Shown: piece after piece, positions 1-5,383 of the stretch
Layout: every line of letters starts with the position of its first letter
Numbering within the stretch: the stretch's first letter is position 1
DNA from: Actinomycetota bacterium
GTDB taxonomy: Bacteria; Actinomycetota; Acidimicrobiia; Acidimicrobiales; Ilumatobacteraceae
Assembly: GCA_018882725.1 (NCBI GenBank)
Contig: VERK01000113.1
Location: forward strand, 1-7,283
DNA: 7,283 nucleotides
Direction of reading: 5' to 3'
The notes under the pieces: model-generated
Database searches by the model: none
What the model saw: the letters and a program-made list of their open reading frames with translations, nothing else
Told to the model about the DNA's origin: nothing
Program-made: the position numbers and the translations under genes

Positions 1-112
1 GCCAGAGACCGGCCCAATTGTCGAGCACACCCGCCGCACCCGGAGCCGCGAACACCAGGAAGTTCTTCATCCACTGCTTGGGGCGAGCTTCCGTGAACAA
101 TGCGCCCATCAT
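1..112 (-). CDS. UbiA-family prenyltransferase, probable decaprenyl-phosphate phosphoribosyltransferase (N-terminal fragment)
   Basis: Only the first 37 codons are visible; the gene runs off the left edge. The fragment starts MMGALFTEARPKQWMKN and continues FLVFAAPGAAG. The 'RPKQW.KN..VFAAP' pattern is typical of the N-terminus and first membrane helix of the UbiA branch that includes mycobacterial Rv3806c. That enzyme transfers 5-phosphoribose from PRPP to decaprenyl phosphate at the membrane, an early step to the arabinose donor for cell-wall arabinogalactan. The aspartate-rich catalytic motifs lie outside the window, so function rests on the N-terminus alone. The start ATG (110-112) overlaps the stop of the upstream HAD gene as ATGA. 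A second ATG follows directly at 107-109. A good Shine-Dalgarno GAGGTG (118-123) sits 5 nt before the first ATG, inside the end of the HAD gene. Other UbiA subfamilies (menaquinone or heme pathways) are possible but fit this N-terminus less well. Confidence 0.72.
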   Translation of the reverse strand, partial: MMGALFTEARPKQWMKNFLVFAAPGAAGVLDNWAGLW

Positions 113-753
113 GACGGCACCTCAGGATTCAGAACCTCGAGATTCGGTGCCTCGGAGATTGGAGACGACGTGACACGGAACGCGTGATCGGCGAATGCGA
201 GCATCGCGGTATCGCCCGACGAATCACCATAGGCGTACACGATCGGCCGCTCCTCTCCGAGCCACGCACGCAAACGACGTTCCTTCTCCGCACCGCGGCA
301 GTTGGCTCCGCGAAGACGACCGGTGCACACGCCCTGCTCGTCGACCTCCACATCGGTCGACAACACCGCGTGAGCGCCCAGGTGCCTGGCCAGCGGTTCG
401 AGGTACGAGCGGAACGACGCCGACACCAGAACGATGTGGTGACCCTTCTCGGCGTGCCAGCGCAGGCGCGCCATGGTGTCGGCGCGGAGATGCCGGCGAA
501 CGAAGCCGACTTCGAATTCGGCACCCAGTCGATCGACAGTGTCGATCGGCAGACCACGGACGGCCGCCGCCGTGACCACTTCCTTGACCCGATCGCGACG
601 CCGGGTTGCCACCGCTGTCGCCAGACTCGGACTCCGCGAAGCCAGTCCGGCCAAGAGACGCGGGCCGCGCAGACGCCACAAGAACGGCACGACGCAATCG
701 CGTGTGGTCAAGGTCTTGTCGACGTCGAAAGCGGCCACCGTCTCCATGGGCAC
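109..753 (-). CDS. HAD superfamily subfamily IB phosphatase
   Basis: A 214-residue soluble phosphatase of the HAD-IB (SerB-like) group. All four HAD motifs are present: motif I FDVDKTLT with nucleophile Asp10 and general acid Asp12; motif II VLVSAS with Ser111; motif III Lys157 in GAEKERRL; motif IV YGDSSGDTAML with Asp177 and Asp181 for Mg2+. A helical cap lies at about residues 20-95. The substrate cannot be read from the sequence. The family includes phosphoserine phosphatases and many enzymes of unknown substrate. The start is uncertain: GTG at 751-753 lies 7 bp after the aroA stop and ATG at 745-747 is two codons later; neither has a Shine-Dalgarno, so translation probably depends on coupling to aroA. 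The 3' end overlaps the UbiA-like gene by 4 bp. That pairing makes a role in dephosphorylating a polyprenyl-phosphoryl-ribose-phosphate intermediate plausible (inference). The C-terminal tail is made of three degenerate five-residue units. Confidence 0.88.
   Translation of the reverse strand: MPMETVAAFDVDKTLTTRDCVVPFLWRLRGPRLLAGLASRSPSLATAVATRRRDRVKEVVTAAAVRGLPIDTVDRLGAEFEVGFVRRHLRADTMARLRWHAEKGHHIVLVSASFRSYLEPLARHLGAHAVLSTDVEVDEQGVCTGRLRGANCRGAEKERRLRAWLGEERPIVYAYGDSSGDTAMLAFADHAFRVTSSPISEAPNLEVLNPEVPS
115..159 (-). repeat. Three degenerate 15-bp tandem units in the HAD gene tail
   Basis: Read on the minus strand, the last 45 coding bases before the final Ser codon fall into three in-frame 15-bp units: AATCCTGAGGTGCCG (115-129), AATCTCGAGGTTCTG (130-144) and ATCTCCGAGGCACCG (145-159). 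They encode NPEVP, NLEVL and ISEAP. Units 1 and 2 match at 11 of 15 positions; units 1 and 3 match at 9 of 15. All share GAGG at the same place, and the unit nearest ubiA supplies that gene's Shine-Dalgarno. Similarity is modest and chance is not excluded. Confidence 0.4.
118..123 (-). promoter_or_regulatory. Shine-Dalgarno of the UbiA-family gene
   Basis: GAGGTG on the minus strand, 5 nt before the ATG at 110-112. It is among the clearest ribosome binding sites in the operon and lies inside the coding end of the HAD gene. It supports the first of the two adjacent ATGs as the start and suggests partly independent initiation alongside coupling. Confidence 0.6.
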
Positions 754-760
754 GGGGAGA

Positions 761-2041
761 TTACCGACCCGCCACGAGTGACGCCCGGACGGTCCACCAA
801 TCTGGCCAACTCTTCGAAACGACCGAGTCGTCGTCGAGAGTGATACCCGGAACGCGCAGAGCCAACAGCGACCAGGCCATCGCCAGGCGATGATCGTGAT
901 GAGTGGCCAACTCGGCTCCGTGGTACGACTCGGGAACCGATGGACTGATCACGATGCCATCGTTCGTGACTTCGGTTTGACACCCGATCGCTCGCAATCC
1001 GTGAGCCAAGTCACCGAGACGATCGCTCTCCTTGTTGCGGATGAACCCGACACCACGAATGTGAGTGGGAGTGTCTGCGAACGCGGCCACTGCGGCAAGA
1101 GAGGGAACCAAATCGGAGACATCGGCCATGTCGACATCGATTCCTCGCAAGGACGCGCCACCGTGCACCCGCGTACCCTCACCATCGATCTCCGCGACAC
1201 AGCCCATGCTCTCGAGTAGAGACGCAAAAGCCGAGTCACCTTGCAATGAACCGGTGGTCAGTCCCGGAACCACGACGTCACCTGCCGTGATCGCGGCGGC
1301 CGCCAACGGATACGACGCCGAGGATGCATCGGGTTCGATCAGGTAATCGATGGCGCGATAGCCGTCGGGTGCCACCTCGATCGTCTGATCGGAGATGGCG
1401 ATTCCGGACGCTCCGAACGTTGACATCACCGCGGCCGTCATCGCCACGTACGGGCGCGACACCAATGGAGACGTGAGGCGGATCGACAGACCCTCTTCGA
1501 GCAACGGGGCAATGAGCATCAAGGCGGTCACGAACTGACTGCTCACGTCTCCGGGTAGTTCGACCGTTCCACCACGCAGATCGCCGCGCGAGACGCGTAC
1601 TGGGAGACATCCCACCTCACCGAGCGTTTCGATGCGGGCACCGAGACGACTCAGCGATTCGTGCAGAGCGGCCATCGGTCGAGCGCGCAGACGTTCAGCA
1701 CCCGTGACGACAGACGAATCGGTGCCGAGTGCCGCGACGGCGGTGAGGAACCGCGACGTCGTGCCAGCCAACAAAGCATCGACTTCCACTCCCCCGCGAA
1801 TTCGCCCGCCGTGTCCCGACACCGTGAAACCACCATCGGATTGATGGATGATCGTCGCACCCAAGCGAGTGAGGCCGTTGATCATCGCGCGCGTGTCGTC
1901 CCCGTCCGGGCAACCGCGAACATGGCTGACCCCGTCGGCCAGTGCCGCGCAGACGAGCGCCCGGTTGGCGATGCTCTTCGAACCAGGAACGTTCACCGTG
2001 GCCCGAACAGGTGCCGACGCGACGTCGAGAGGACGAGTCAT
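761..2041 (-). CDS. aroA: 3-phosphoshikimate 1-carboxyvinyltransferase (EPSP synthase)
   Basis: A 426-residue cytosolic enzyme of the shikimate pathway that joins phosphoenolpyruvate to shikimate-3-phosphate to give EPSP. It is full length (E. coli AroA is 427). The substrate signature PGSKSIANRALVCAAL has Lys22 and Arg27. The PEP loop AGTTSRFL has Gly93 and Arg97. Other active-site elements are Arg121 (RARPM), GDVSSQF with Ser167, Ser168 and Gln169, catalytic Asp310 (SDLVPSLAA), RNKESDR with Lys337, Glu338 and Arg341, DHRLAMA with Arg386, and Lys410 (SKSWPDWW). No key residue is missing. The position matching E. coli Pro101 is Phe98, as I recall for other actinobacterial enzymes. The start ATG overlaps the tyrA stop as ATGA (2038-2041) with no clear Shine-Dalgarno, so translation is probably coupled. 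The TAA stop lies 7 bp before the HAD gene. It sits next to tyrA, the post-chorismate tyrosine step of the same pathway. Confidence 0.97.
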   Translation of the reverse strand: MTRPLDVASAPVRATVNVPGSKSIANRALVCAALADGVSHVRGCPDGDDTRAMINGLTRLGATIIHQSDGGFTVSGHGGRIRGGVEVDALLAGTTSRFLTAVAALGTDSSVVTGAERLRARPMAALHESLSRLGARIETLGEVGCLPVRVSRGDLRGGTVELPGDVSSQFVTALMLIAPLLEEGLSIRLTSPLVSRPYVAMTAAVMSTFGASGIAISDQTIEVAPDGYRAIDYLIEPDASSASYPLAAAAITAGDVVVPGLTTGSLQGDSAFASLLESMGCVAEIDGEGTRVHGGASLRGIDVDMADVSDLVPSLAAVAAFADTPTHIRGVGFIRNKESDRLGDLAHGLRAIGCQTEVTNDGIVISPSVPESYHGAELATHHDHRLAMAWSLLALRVPGITLDDDSVVSKSWPDWWTVRASLVAGR

Positions 2042-3099
2042 GACAACCGCGTGATCGAGGGTCGAAAGCCCCGGGCCATCAAGCCGCCGCGGAACAACTC
2101 GGCGGCATCGGCTTCCACGAGGACGACCGCGATACCGCGATCTCCTTCCACCGAGTGCACGACTTCGAAGTTCGGGATGTTGACCCCGAGTTCGGCGGCC
2201 AGCGTGAAGACTTCGGCGGCGGCACCCGGACGGTCGGGAATCGGGATGCGCACCTCGGCCAGGTCGTCGGGCCGAGTGACCCGCGACGGGAGATTGGCCC
2301 GCGCCTCACGTGCACTCGTGAGTCGAGCGAGCAGAGCCGTGCGATCGCCACTAGCGACGACACCGCGCATGTCACCCAGACCGGCGATCAGTGCATCGAG
2401 CGCGGCCACGATGGCATCGCGGTTCTCGTCACAGATGTCGAGCCAGATACCGGGCTGACCCGATGCGATTCGCGTCATGTCGCGAAAGCCACCAGCGGCC
2501 AGCCGTAACAACGCGATGTGCTCTTCGGCGCGCGAACCGGCCAGACGCATGAGAGTCGCCGCCGTGAGGTGAGGAACGTGGCTCACAACCGCGACCAAGC
2601 TGTCGTGACGCTCGGGTTCGAGGCCCACGACCTCGGCCCCCAACTCGCTCACCGCGGCCGCCACGGTGGCGAATGCATCGTCGGACGTGTTGGCGGTCGG
2701 AGTGAGCACCCACACCGCTCCCACGAACATCTCGGCGTCGGCGCCGTCGAGACCATCGAGTTCGCTACCCGCCATCGGATGTCCGGCTACGAATCGCGAG
2801 TCAGTGATCGCACGAGCCAAAGCCGTCTTGACACTGCCCACGTCGGTCACGACACCGTTCGTGTCGCGCAACGCTCGCTCGACTTCGGTGCGCAACGCCT
2901 TGGGTGGAACCGCCACGAACGTGACCGCGGCATCGGCCGCCAGGCCGGCCTCGTGGATGATTCCGCGCTCACGAGCGACCGCGACTCGCGTGCCGTCGAC
3001 ATCGGTTCCGTGGACACGCCAACCGCGCTCGGACAGCGCCAGAGCGACCGATCCCCCGATCAGGCCGAGGCCAAGGACGTTGGCGACCCGATCACTCAT
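2038..3099 (-). CDS. tyrA: Prephenate dehydrogenase with C-terminal ACT domain
   Basis: A 353-residue NAD(P)-dependent dehydrogenase that oxidatively decarboxylates prephenate to 4-hydroxyphenylpyruvate in tyrosine synthesis; use of arogenate cannot be excluded. The Rossmann domain has LGLGLIGGS (residues 9-17) and an acidic Asp33 after the second strand (GTDVD), favouring NAD+. Family motifs follow: VTDVGSVKTA (84-93), GHPMAGSE with catalytic-type His107 (106-113), SHVPH (173-177) and GGFRDMTRIASG with Arg210 (203-214). Residues about 282-353 form an ACT domain (IPIPDRPGAAAEVF, GVNIPNFEVV), so feedback by tyrosine is likely. I chose ATG at 3097-3099, which puts the nucleotide-binding strand right at the N-terminus. 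The longer GTG form from 3126 adds nine residues (MPWLGTLVA) with no family support and a deeper overlap. The chosen start overlaps the pseudouridine synthase gene by 8 bp; the end overlaps aroA by 4 bp. Confidence 0.95.
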   Translation of the reverse strand: MSDRVANVLGLGLIGGSVALALSERGWRVHGTDVDGTRVAVARERGIIHEAGLAADAAVTFVAVPPKALRTEVERALRDTNGVVTDVGSVKTALARAITDSRFVAGHPMAGSELDGLDGADAEMFVGAVWVLTPTANTSDDAFATVAAAVSELGAEVVGLEPERHDSLVAVVSHVPHLTAATLMRLAGSRAEEHIALLRLAAGGFRDMTRIASGQPGIWLDICDENRDAIVAALDALIAGLGDMRGVVASGDRTALLARLTSAREARANLPSRVTRPDDLAEVRIPIPDRPGAAAEVFTLAAELGVNIPNFEVVHSVEGDRGIAVVLVEADAAELFRGGLMARGFRPSITRLS

Positions 3100-3874
3100 C
3101 GCCACGAGGGTACCGAGCCACGGCACTGGTGAGGCTTCTCAATTCGTCGAGCGTGAGCTCACGACAGGCACCCGGACGAAGCGTTCGATCGGAGATCGGT
3201 CCGATGCGAACACGAACCAGTCGCTGCACCGGATGGCCAACCGCGTCACACATCCGGCGAATCTGTCGATTGCGACCTTCGTGAATGGTGATTCGCAGCA
3301 AACCAGGTTCGGGTTGCGACACCTGTGCCGGCGCGGTCCGGCCGTCTTCCAGTTCGACACCTTCGCGAAGTTGTCGCAACTCGCCGGGCGCCACCTGACC
3401 GCCTGCCACATGGGCGAGGTACTCCTTGTCGACACCGTGAGACGGATGTGCGATTCGATGCGCGAGATCACCATCGTTGGTGAGAAGCAAGAGACCCTCG
3501 GTTTCGGCGTCGAGTCGCCCGACCGGGAACACACGCGGTTCGGTCGGAACCAAGTCAAGCACGATTGGCCGCCCCTGTGGATCATGCGCCGTGGTCACGA
3601 CTCCCGAGGGCTTGTTGACGAGGTAGTACACCAAGCCGGGCTTGACTCCGATCGGCACGCCGTCCACTTCGACCAGATCGTGATCGACGTCGACGCGACG
3701 GCCGAGTTCGGCGATTTCTCCGTTGACGGTGACGCGTCGTTCGGCGATGAGTTCTTCGCACGTGCGGCGCGAGCCGAACCCGCGCACAGCCAGAACCTTC
3801 TGTAGCCGCTCACCTTGCGGGAGAAGACGAGACTTCTCGGCCCACTGCTCCCAGAGCGGTTTCTCCACCGTCAC
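3092..3874 (-). CDS. RluB/RsuA-family rRNA pseudouridine synthase
   Basis: A 260-residue enzyme that isomerises a specific uridine in rRNA to pseudouridine during ribosome assembly. An N-terminal S4 RNA-binding domain spans about residues 20-70 (ERLQKVLAVRGFGSRRTCEE). The catalytic domain follows from about residue 82 (YYLVNKPSGVV), with the signature GRLDAETEGLLLLTNDG carrying nucleophile Asp122. The family C-terminal motif HEGRNRQIRRM is at 198-208. Whether it modifies 23S (RluB/RluE/RluF-like) or 16S (RsuA-like) rRNA is not decidable here; location next to scpB, as in many Gram-positives, favours RluB. The start is GTG at 3872-3874, overlapping the scpB stop as GTGA. A GTG two codons later (3866-3868) is preceded by GGAG at 5 nt spacing and is a credible alternative giving 258 residues. 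The 3' end overlaps tyrA by 8 bp. Confidence 0.95.
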   Translation of the reverse strand: MTVEKPLWEQWAEKSRLLPQGERLQKVLAVRGFGSRRTCEELIAERRVTVNGEIAELGRRVDVDHDLVEVDGVPIGVKPGLVYYLVNKPSGVVTTAHDPQGRPIVLDLVPTEPRVFPVGRLDAETEGLLLLTNDGDLAHRIAHPSHGVDKEYLAHVAGGQVAPGELRQLREGVELEDGRTAPAQVSQPEPGLLRITIHEGRNRQIRRMCDAVGHPVQRLVRVRIGPISDRTLRPGACRELTLDELRSLTSAVARYPRGDE

Positions 3875-4521
3875 TCCGAGGAAGGTGCGTTCGACGGCTG
3901 ATCGGTCGTGACATCAGAAACGACATCAGCTGCCTTCGGGATCCGCAAACCTTGTTCGAGCGCCTCCACCACTTCGGCATCGGGCACGAACTCGACGATC
4001 GGCGGCAGATCGTTCACCGAGTTGATGCCCAACTTCTCGAGAAACGCCGGAGTGGTTCCCCACATCACGGCCTGACCCGGTCCGGGATCACGTCCGACTT
4101 GATCGATGTAACCGCGACTCTGCAGGGTGCGAAGAACACCATCTGGGTCGACTCCACGAATGGACGCGATCTGACTACGCGAGATCGGCTGCTTGTACGC
4201 CACGATCGCGAGCGTTTCGAGAGCCGCACCGGAGAGTCGCGCCCGCTGACCATCGAGAATGAAGCGCTCCACGTACGGAGCAAGATCACCACGCGACTGG
4301 TAGCGATACCCGCCGGCGATACGCACGAGCTCGAATCCGTGGCCGGCCTCGTCGTACGCCGATGCCAACGACGCGCAGAGTTGGTCGACCACGGCGGCCG
4401 GCTGCTCGAGGATCTGGGCCAGCAAGTCGGTGGGCACCGGTTCGGACGCGACGAGGAGGATGGCCTCGAGCGCGCGAACGATCTCGGCGTCGACGGCTCG
4501 GGTTGCGGTCTTCTCGGTCAT
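3871..4521 (-). CDS. scpB: Segregation and condensation protein B
   Basis: A 216-residue ScpB, the KITE-type subunit that dimerises and binds ScpA to regulate the SMC condensin during chromosome segregation. It has two winged-helix domains: about residues 10-85 (EIVRALEAILLVASEPVP) and about 90-165, which holds the conserved core LSGAALETLAIVAYKQPISR, then IRGVDPDGVL, GRDPGPGQAVMWGTTP and FLEKLGINSVNDLPP. The last 40 or so residues are acidic and low-complexity, as is common in the family. I chose ATG at 4519-4521 (MTEKTATRAVDAEIV), one base after the scpA stop. AAGGA at 4526-4530 acts as the Shine-Dalgarno, with a short 4-nt spacing. An open frame continues 31 codons upstream inside scpA, but that stretch has no ScpB-like sequence and is rejected. 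The 3' end overlaps the pseudouridine synthase by 4 bp. Confidence 0.95.
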   Translation of the reverse strand: MTEKTATRAVDAEIVRALEAILLVASEPVPTDLLAQILEQPAAVVDQLCASLASAYDEAGHGFELVRIAGGYRYQSRGDLAPYVERFILDGQRARLSGAALETLAIVAYKQPISRSQIASIRGVDPDGVLRTLQSRGYIDQVGRDPGPGQAVMWGTTPAFLEKLGINSVNDLPPIVEFVPDAEVVEALEQGLRIPKAADVVSDVTTDQPSNAPSSE

Positions 4522-4522
4522 G

Positions 4523-5302
4523 TCATCCTTCGTAGTCGTCGATGGTGAGCGCGGACACGGAGACGCGGTCGTCGCCACCGGTCCACACGATCTGGACGTC
4601 GCCGAACTTTTCACCTTGTTCGAGGTCGACGAGACCCTGCTTGAAGAGTTCGAGAAGAGCGAGGAAGCGCACGATCACTTCCAACCGTTCGACGAAGTCG
4701 CGAGTGAGGCGGCGGAACGTGATGCGCCCGACGCGCGGCAGCTCGTCGAGCAGTTCGGCCAATGCGTCGGCGACGTTCGCCTTCACGAGAGTCACGTGGT
4801 ACAGGTCGAGTCGAGGTTCGGGTTTGGGTGTGGTCGCCCGTAAATAGGCGGCGTGCACCTGGCGGGGCTTCACTCCTTCGAGCAGGTCGGGCATGAGTTC
4901 GGCGAAGCGCTCGTCGGGGCCGCACGCCCGGGCGTACGACCGGTCGGCCTCGTCGGCCAGTCGACCGAACACCTGGCCCACGTCCTTGAACGTCTTGCAT
5001 TCGAGCAATCGGGCCAGGAGCAGGTCGCGCTCTTCCCACAACGCCAGTTCCTCGTCGAGGTCGACGTCCTCACGCCCGGGAAGCAGACGCCGAGCCTTCA
5101 ACTCGACGAGGGTCGCGGCGATCAACAAGAACTCGGTCGCCACTTCGAGGTCGAGCGACTGCAGCCGCTCGATCTCCTGCAGGTAGGCGTCGACGATCGT
5201 GGCCAAGTTGACCTCGTGGATATCGACCTGCTCTTTCAGGATCAGGTGCAACAAGAGGTCGAAAGGTCCCTCGAAAACCGGGGTACTGACCTCGACTGCC
5301 AT
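4523..5302 (-). CDS. scpA: Segregation and condensation protein A (kleisin)
   Basis: A 259-residue ScpA, the kleisin that bridges SMC heads and recruits ScpB in bacterial condensin. The N-terminal SMC-binding region carries the family start FEGPFDLLLHLILKEQVDIH, followed by DAYLQEIERLQSLDLEVATE and FLLIAATLVELKARRLLPG. A linker with charged residues follows (about 90-170). The C-terminal winged helix (about 200-250) holds RVGRITFRRL and VIVRFLALLELFKQG. I chose ATG at 5300-5302 (MAVEVSTPVFEGPFDLLL), which matches family N-termini. A -10-like hexamer 7 nt upstream suggests that transcription starts at or next to this ATG. The open frame continues 70 codons upstream across the promoter region and into trpS antisense, with no ScpA-like content. 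This is the first gene of the seven-gene operon, and scpB follows after 1 bp. Confidence 0.95.
   Translation of the reverse strand: MAVEVSTPVFEGPFDLLLHLILKEQVDIHEVNLATIVDAYLQEIERLQSLDLEVATEFLLIAATLVELKARRLLPGREDVDLDEELALWEERDLLLARLLECKTFKDVGQVFGRLADEADRSYARACGPDERFAELMPDLLEGVKPRQVHAAYLRATTPKPEPRLDLYHVTLVKANVADALAELLDELPRVGRITFRRLTRDFVERLEVIVRFLALLELFKQGLVDLEQGEKFGDVQIVWTGGDDRVSVSALTIDDYEG
4526..4530 (-). promoter_or_regulatory. Shine-Dalgarno of scpB
   Basis: AAGGA on the minus strand, 4 nt before the chosen scpB ATG (4519-4521), placed across the end of scpA. The spacing is short but usable. It supports the start one base after the scpA stop over the longer upstream frame. Confidence 0.5.
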
Positions 5303-5308
5303 CGACCC

Positions 5309-5321
5309 CACGCTAATCGGC
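5309..5321 (-). promoter_or_regulatory. Probable leaderless promoter of the scpA operon
   Basis: On the minus strand GCCGATTAGCGTG contains a -10-like TAGCGT (5310-5315). Exactly 7 nt separate its last T from the A of the scpA ATG, so a start site at or next to the ATG is expected and the mRNA would be leaderless. There is no Shine-Dalgarno before this ATG and no convincing TTGACA-like -35; the hexamer 17 nt upstream reads GGTCCC. The element matches the trpS-side element at 11 of 13 positions. Confidence 0.55.
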
Positions 5322-5332
5322 CCAGGGTTCCA

Positions 5333-5365
5333 GGGACCGCTAAACACCCGGCCCACGAGGGTCCC
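5333..5365. repeat. Inverted repeat between divergent promoters
   Basis: GGGACC (5333-5338) and GGTCCC (5360-5365) form perfect 6-bp arms around 21 bp, between the two divergent -10 elements. The left arm falls where a -35 for scpA would be. Next to it, CCAGGG occurs twice at an 8-bp period (5322-5327 and 5330-5335). It could be an operator for a dimeric regulator, but 6-bp GC-rich arms can arise by chance. Confidence 0.3.
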
Positions 5366-5378
5366 GCCAATTAGCCTG
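5366..5378 (+). promoter_or_regulatory. Probable leaderless promoter of trpS
   Basis: GCCAATTAGCCTG contains a -10-like TAGCCT (5372-5377), 6 nt before the GTG start of trpS. There is no Shine-Dalgarno upstream of the GTG, consistent with a leaderless transcript starting at or beside the start codon. The position 17 nt upstream (5349-5354, CGGCCC) does not resemble a -35. No T-box or Trp-rich leader fits in this short space. Confidence 0.55.
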
Positions 5379-5383
5379 AGCAG

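Noticed and set aside
1661..2458. Plus-strand open frame of 265 codons across the aroA/tyrA junction
   Set aside because: Low-complexity Ser/Arg/Ala translation, antisense to well-supported genes, with no start signal.
2666..3805. Plus-strand open frame of 379 codons across tyrA and the pseudouridine synthase
   Set aside because: It runs antisense to two clear genes. Its translation is rich in Arg, Thr and Ser with no recognisable domain, as expected from high-GC codon bias in the opposite frame.
4522..4614. N-terminal extension of scpB by 31 codons inside scpA
   Set aside because: The added residues are Ser/Thr/Pro-rich and unlike ScpB. The ATG at 4519-4521 has a Shine-Dalgarno and a 1-bp gap to scpA.
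5303..5383. T-box or Trp attenuator upstream of trpS
   Set aside because: Only 81 bp are available, with no T-box core sequence, no run of Trp codons and a likely leaderless start. There is no room for such a leader.
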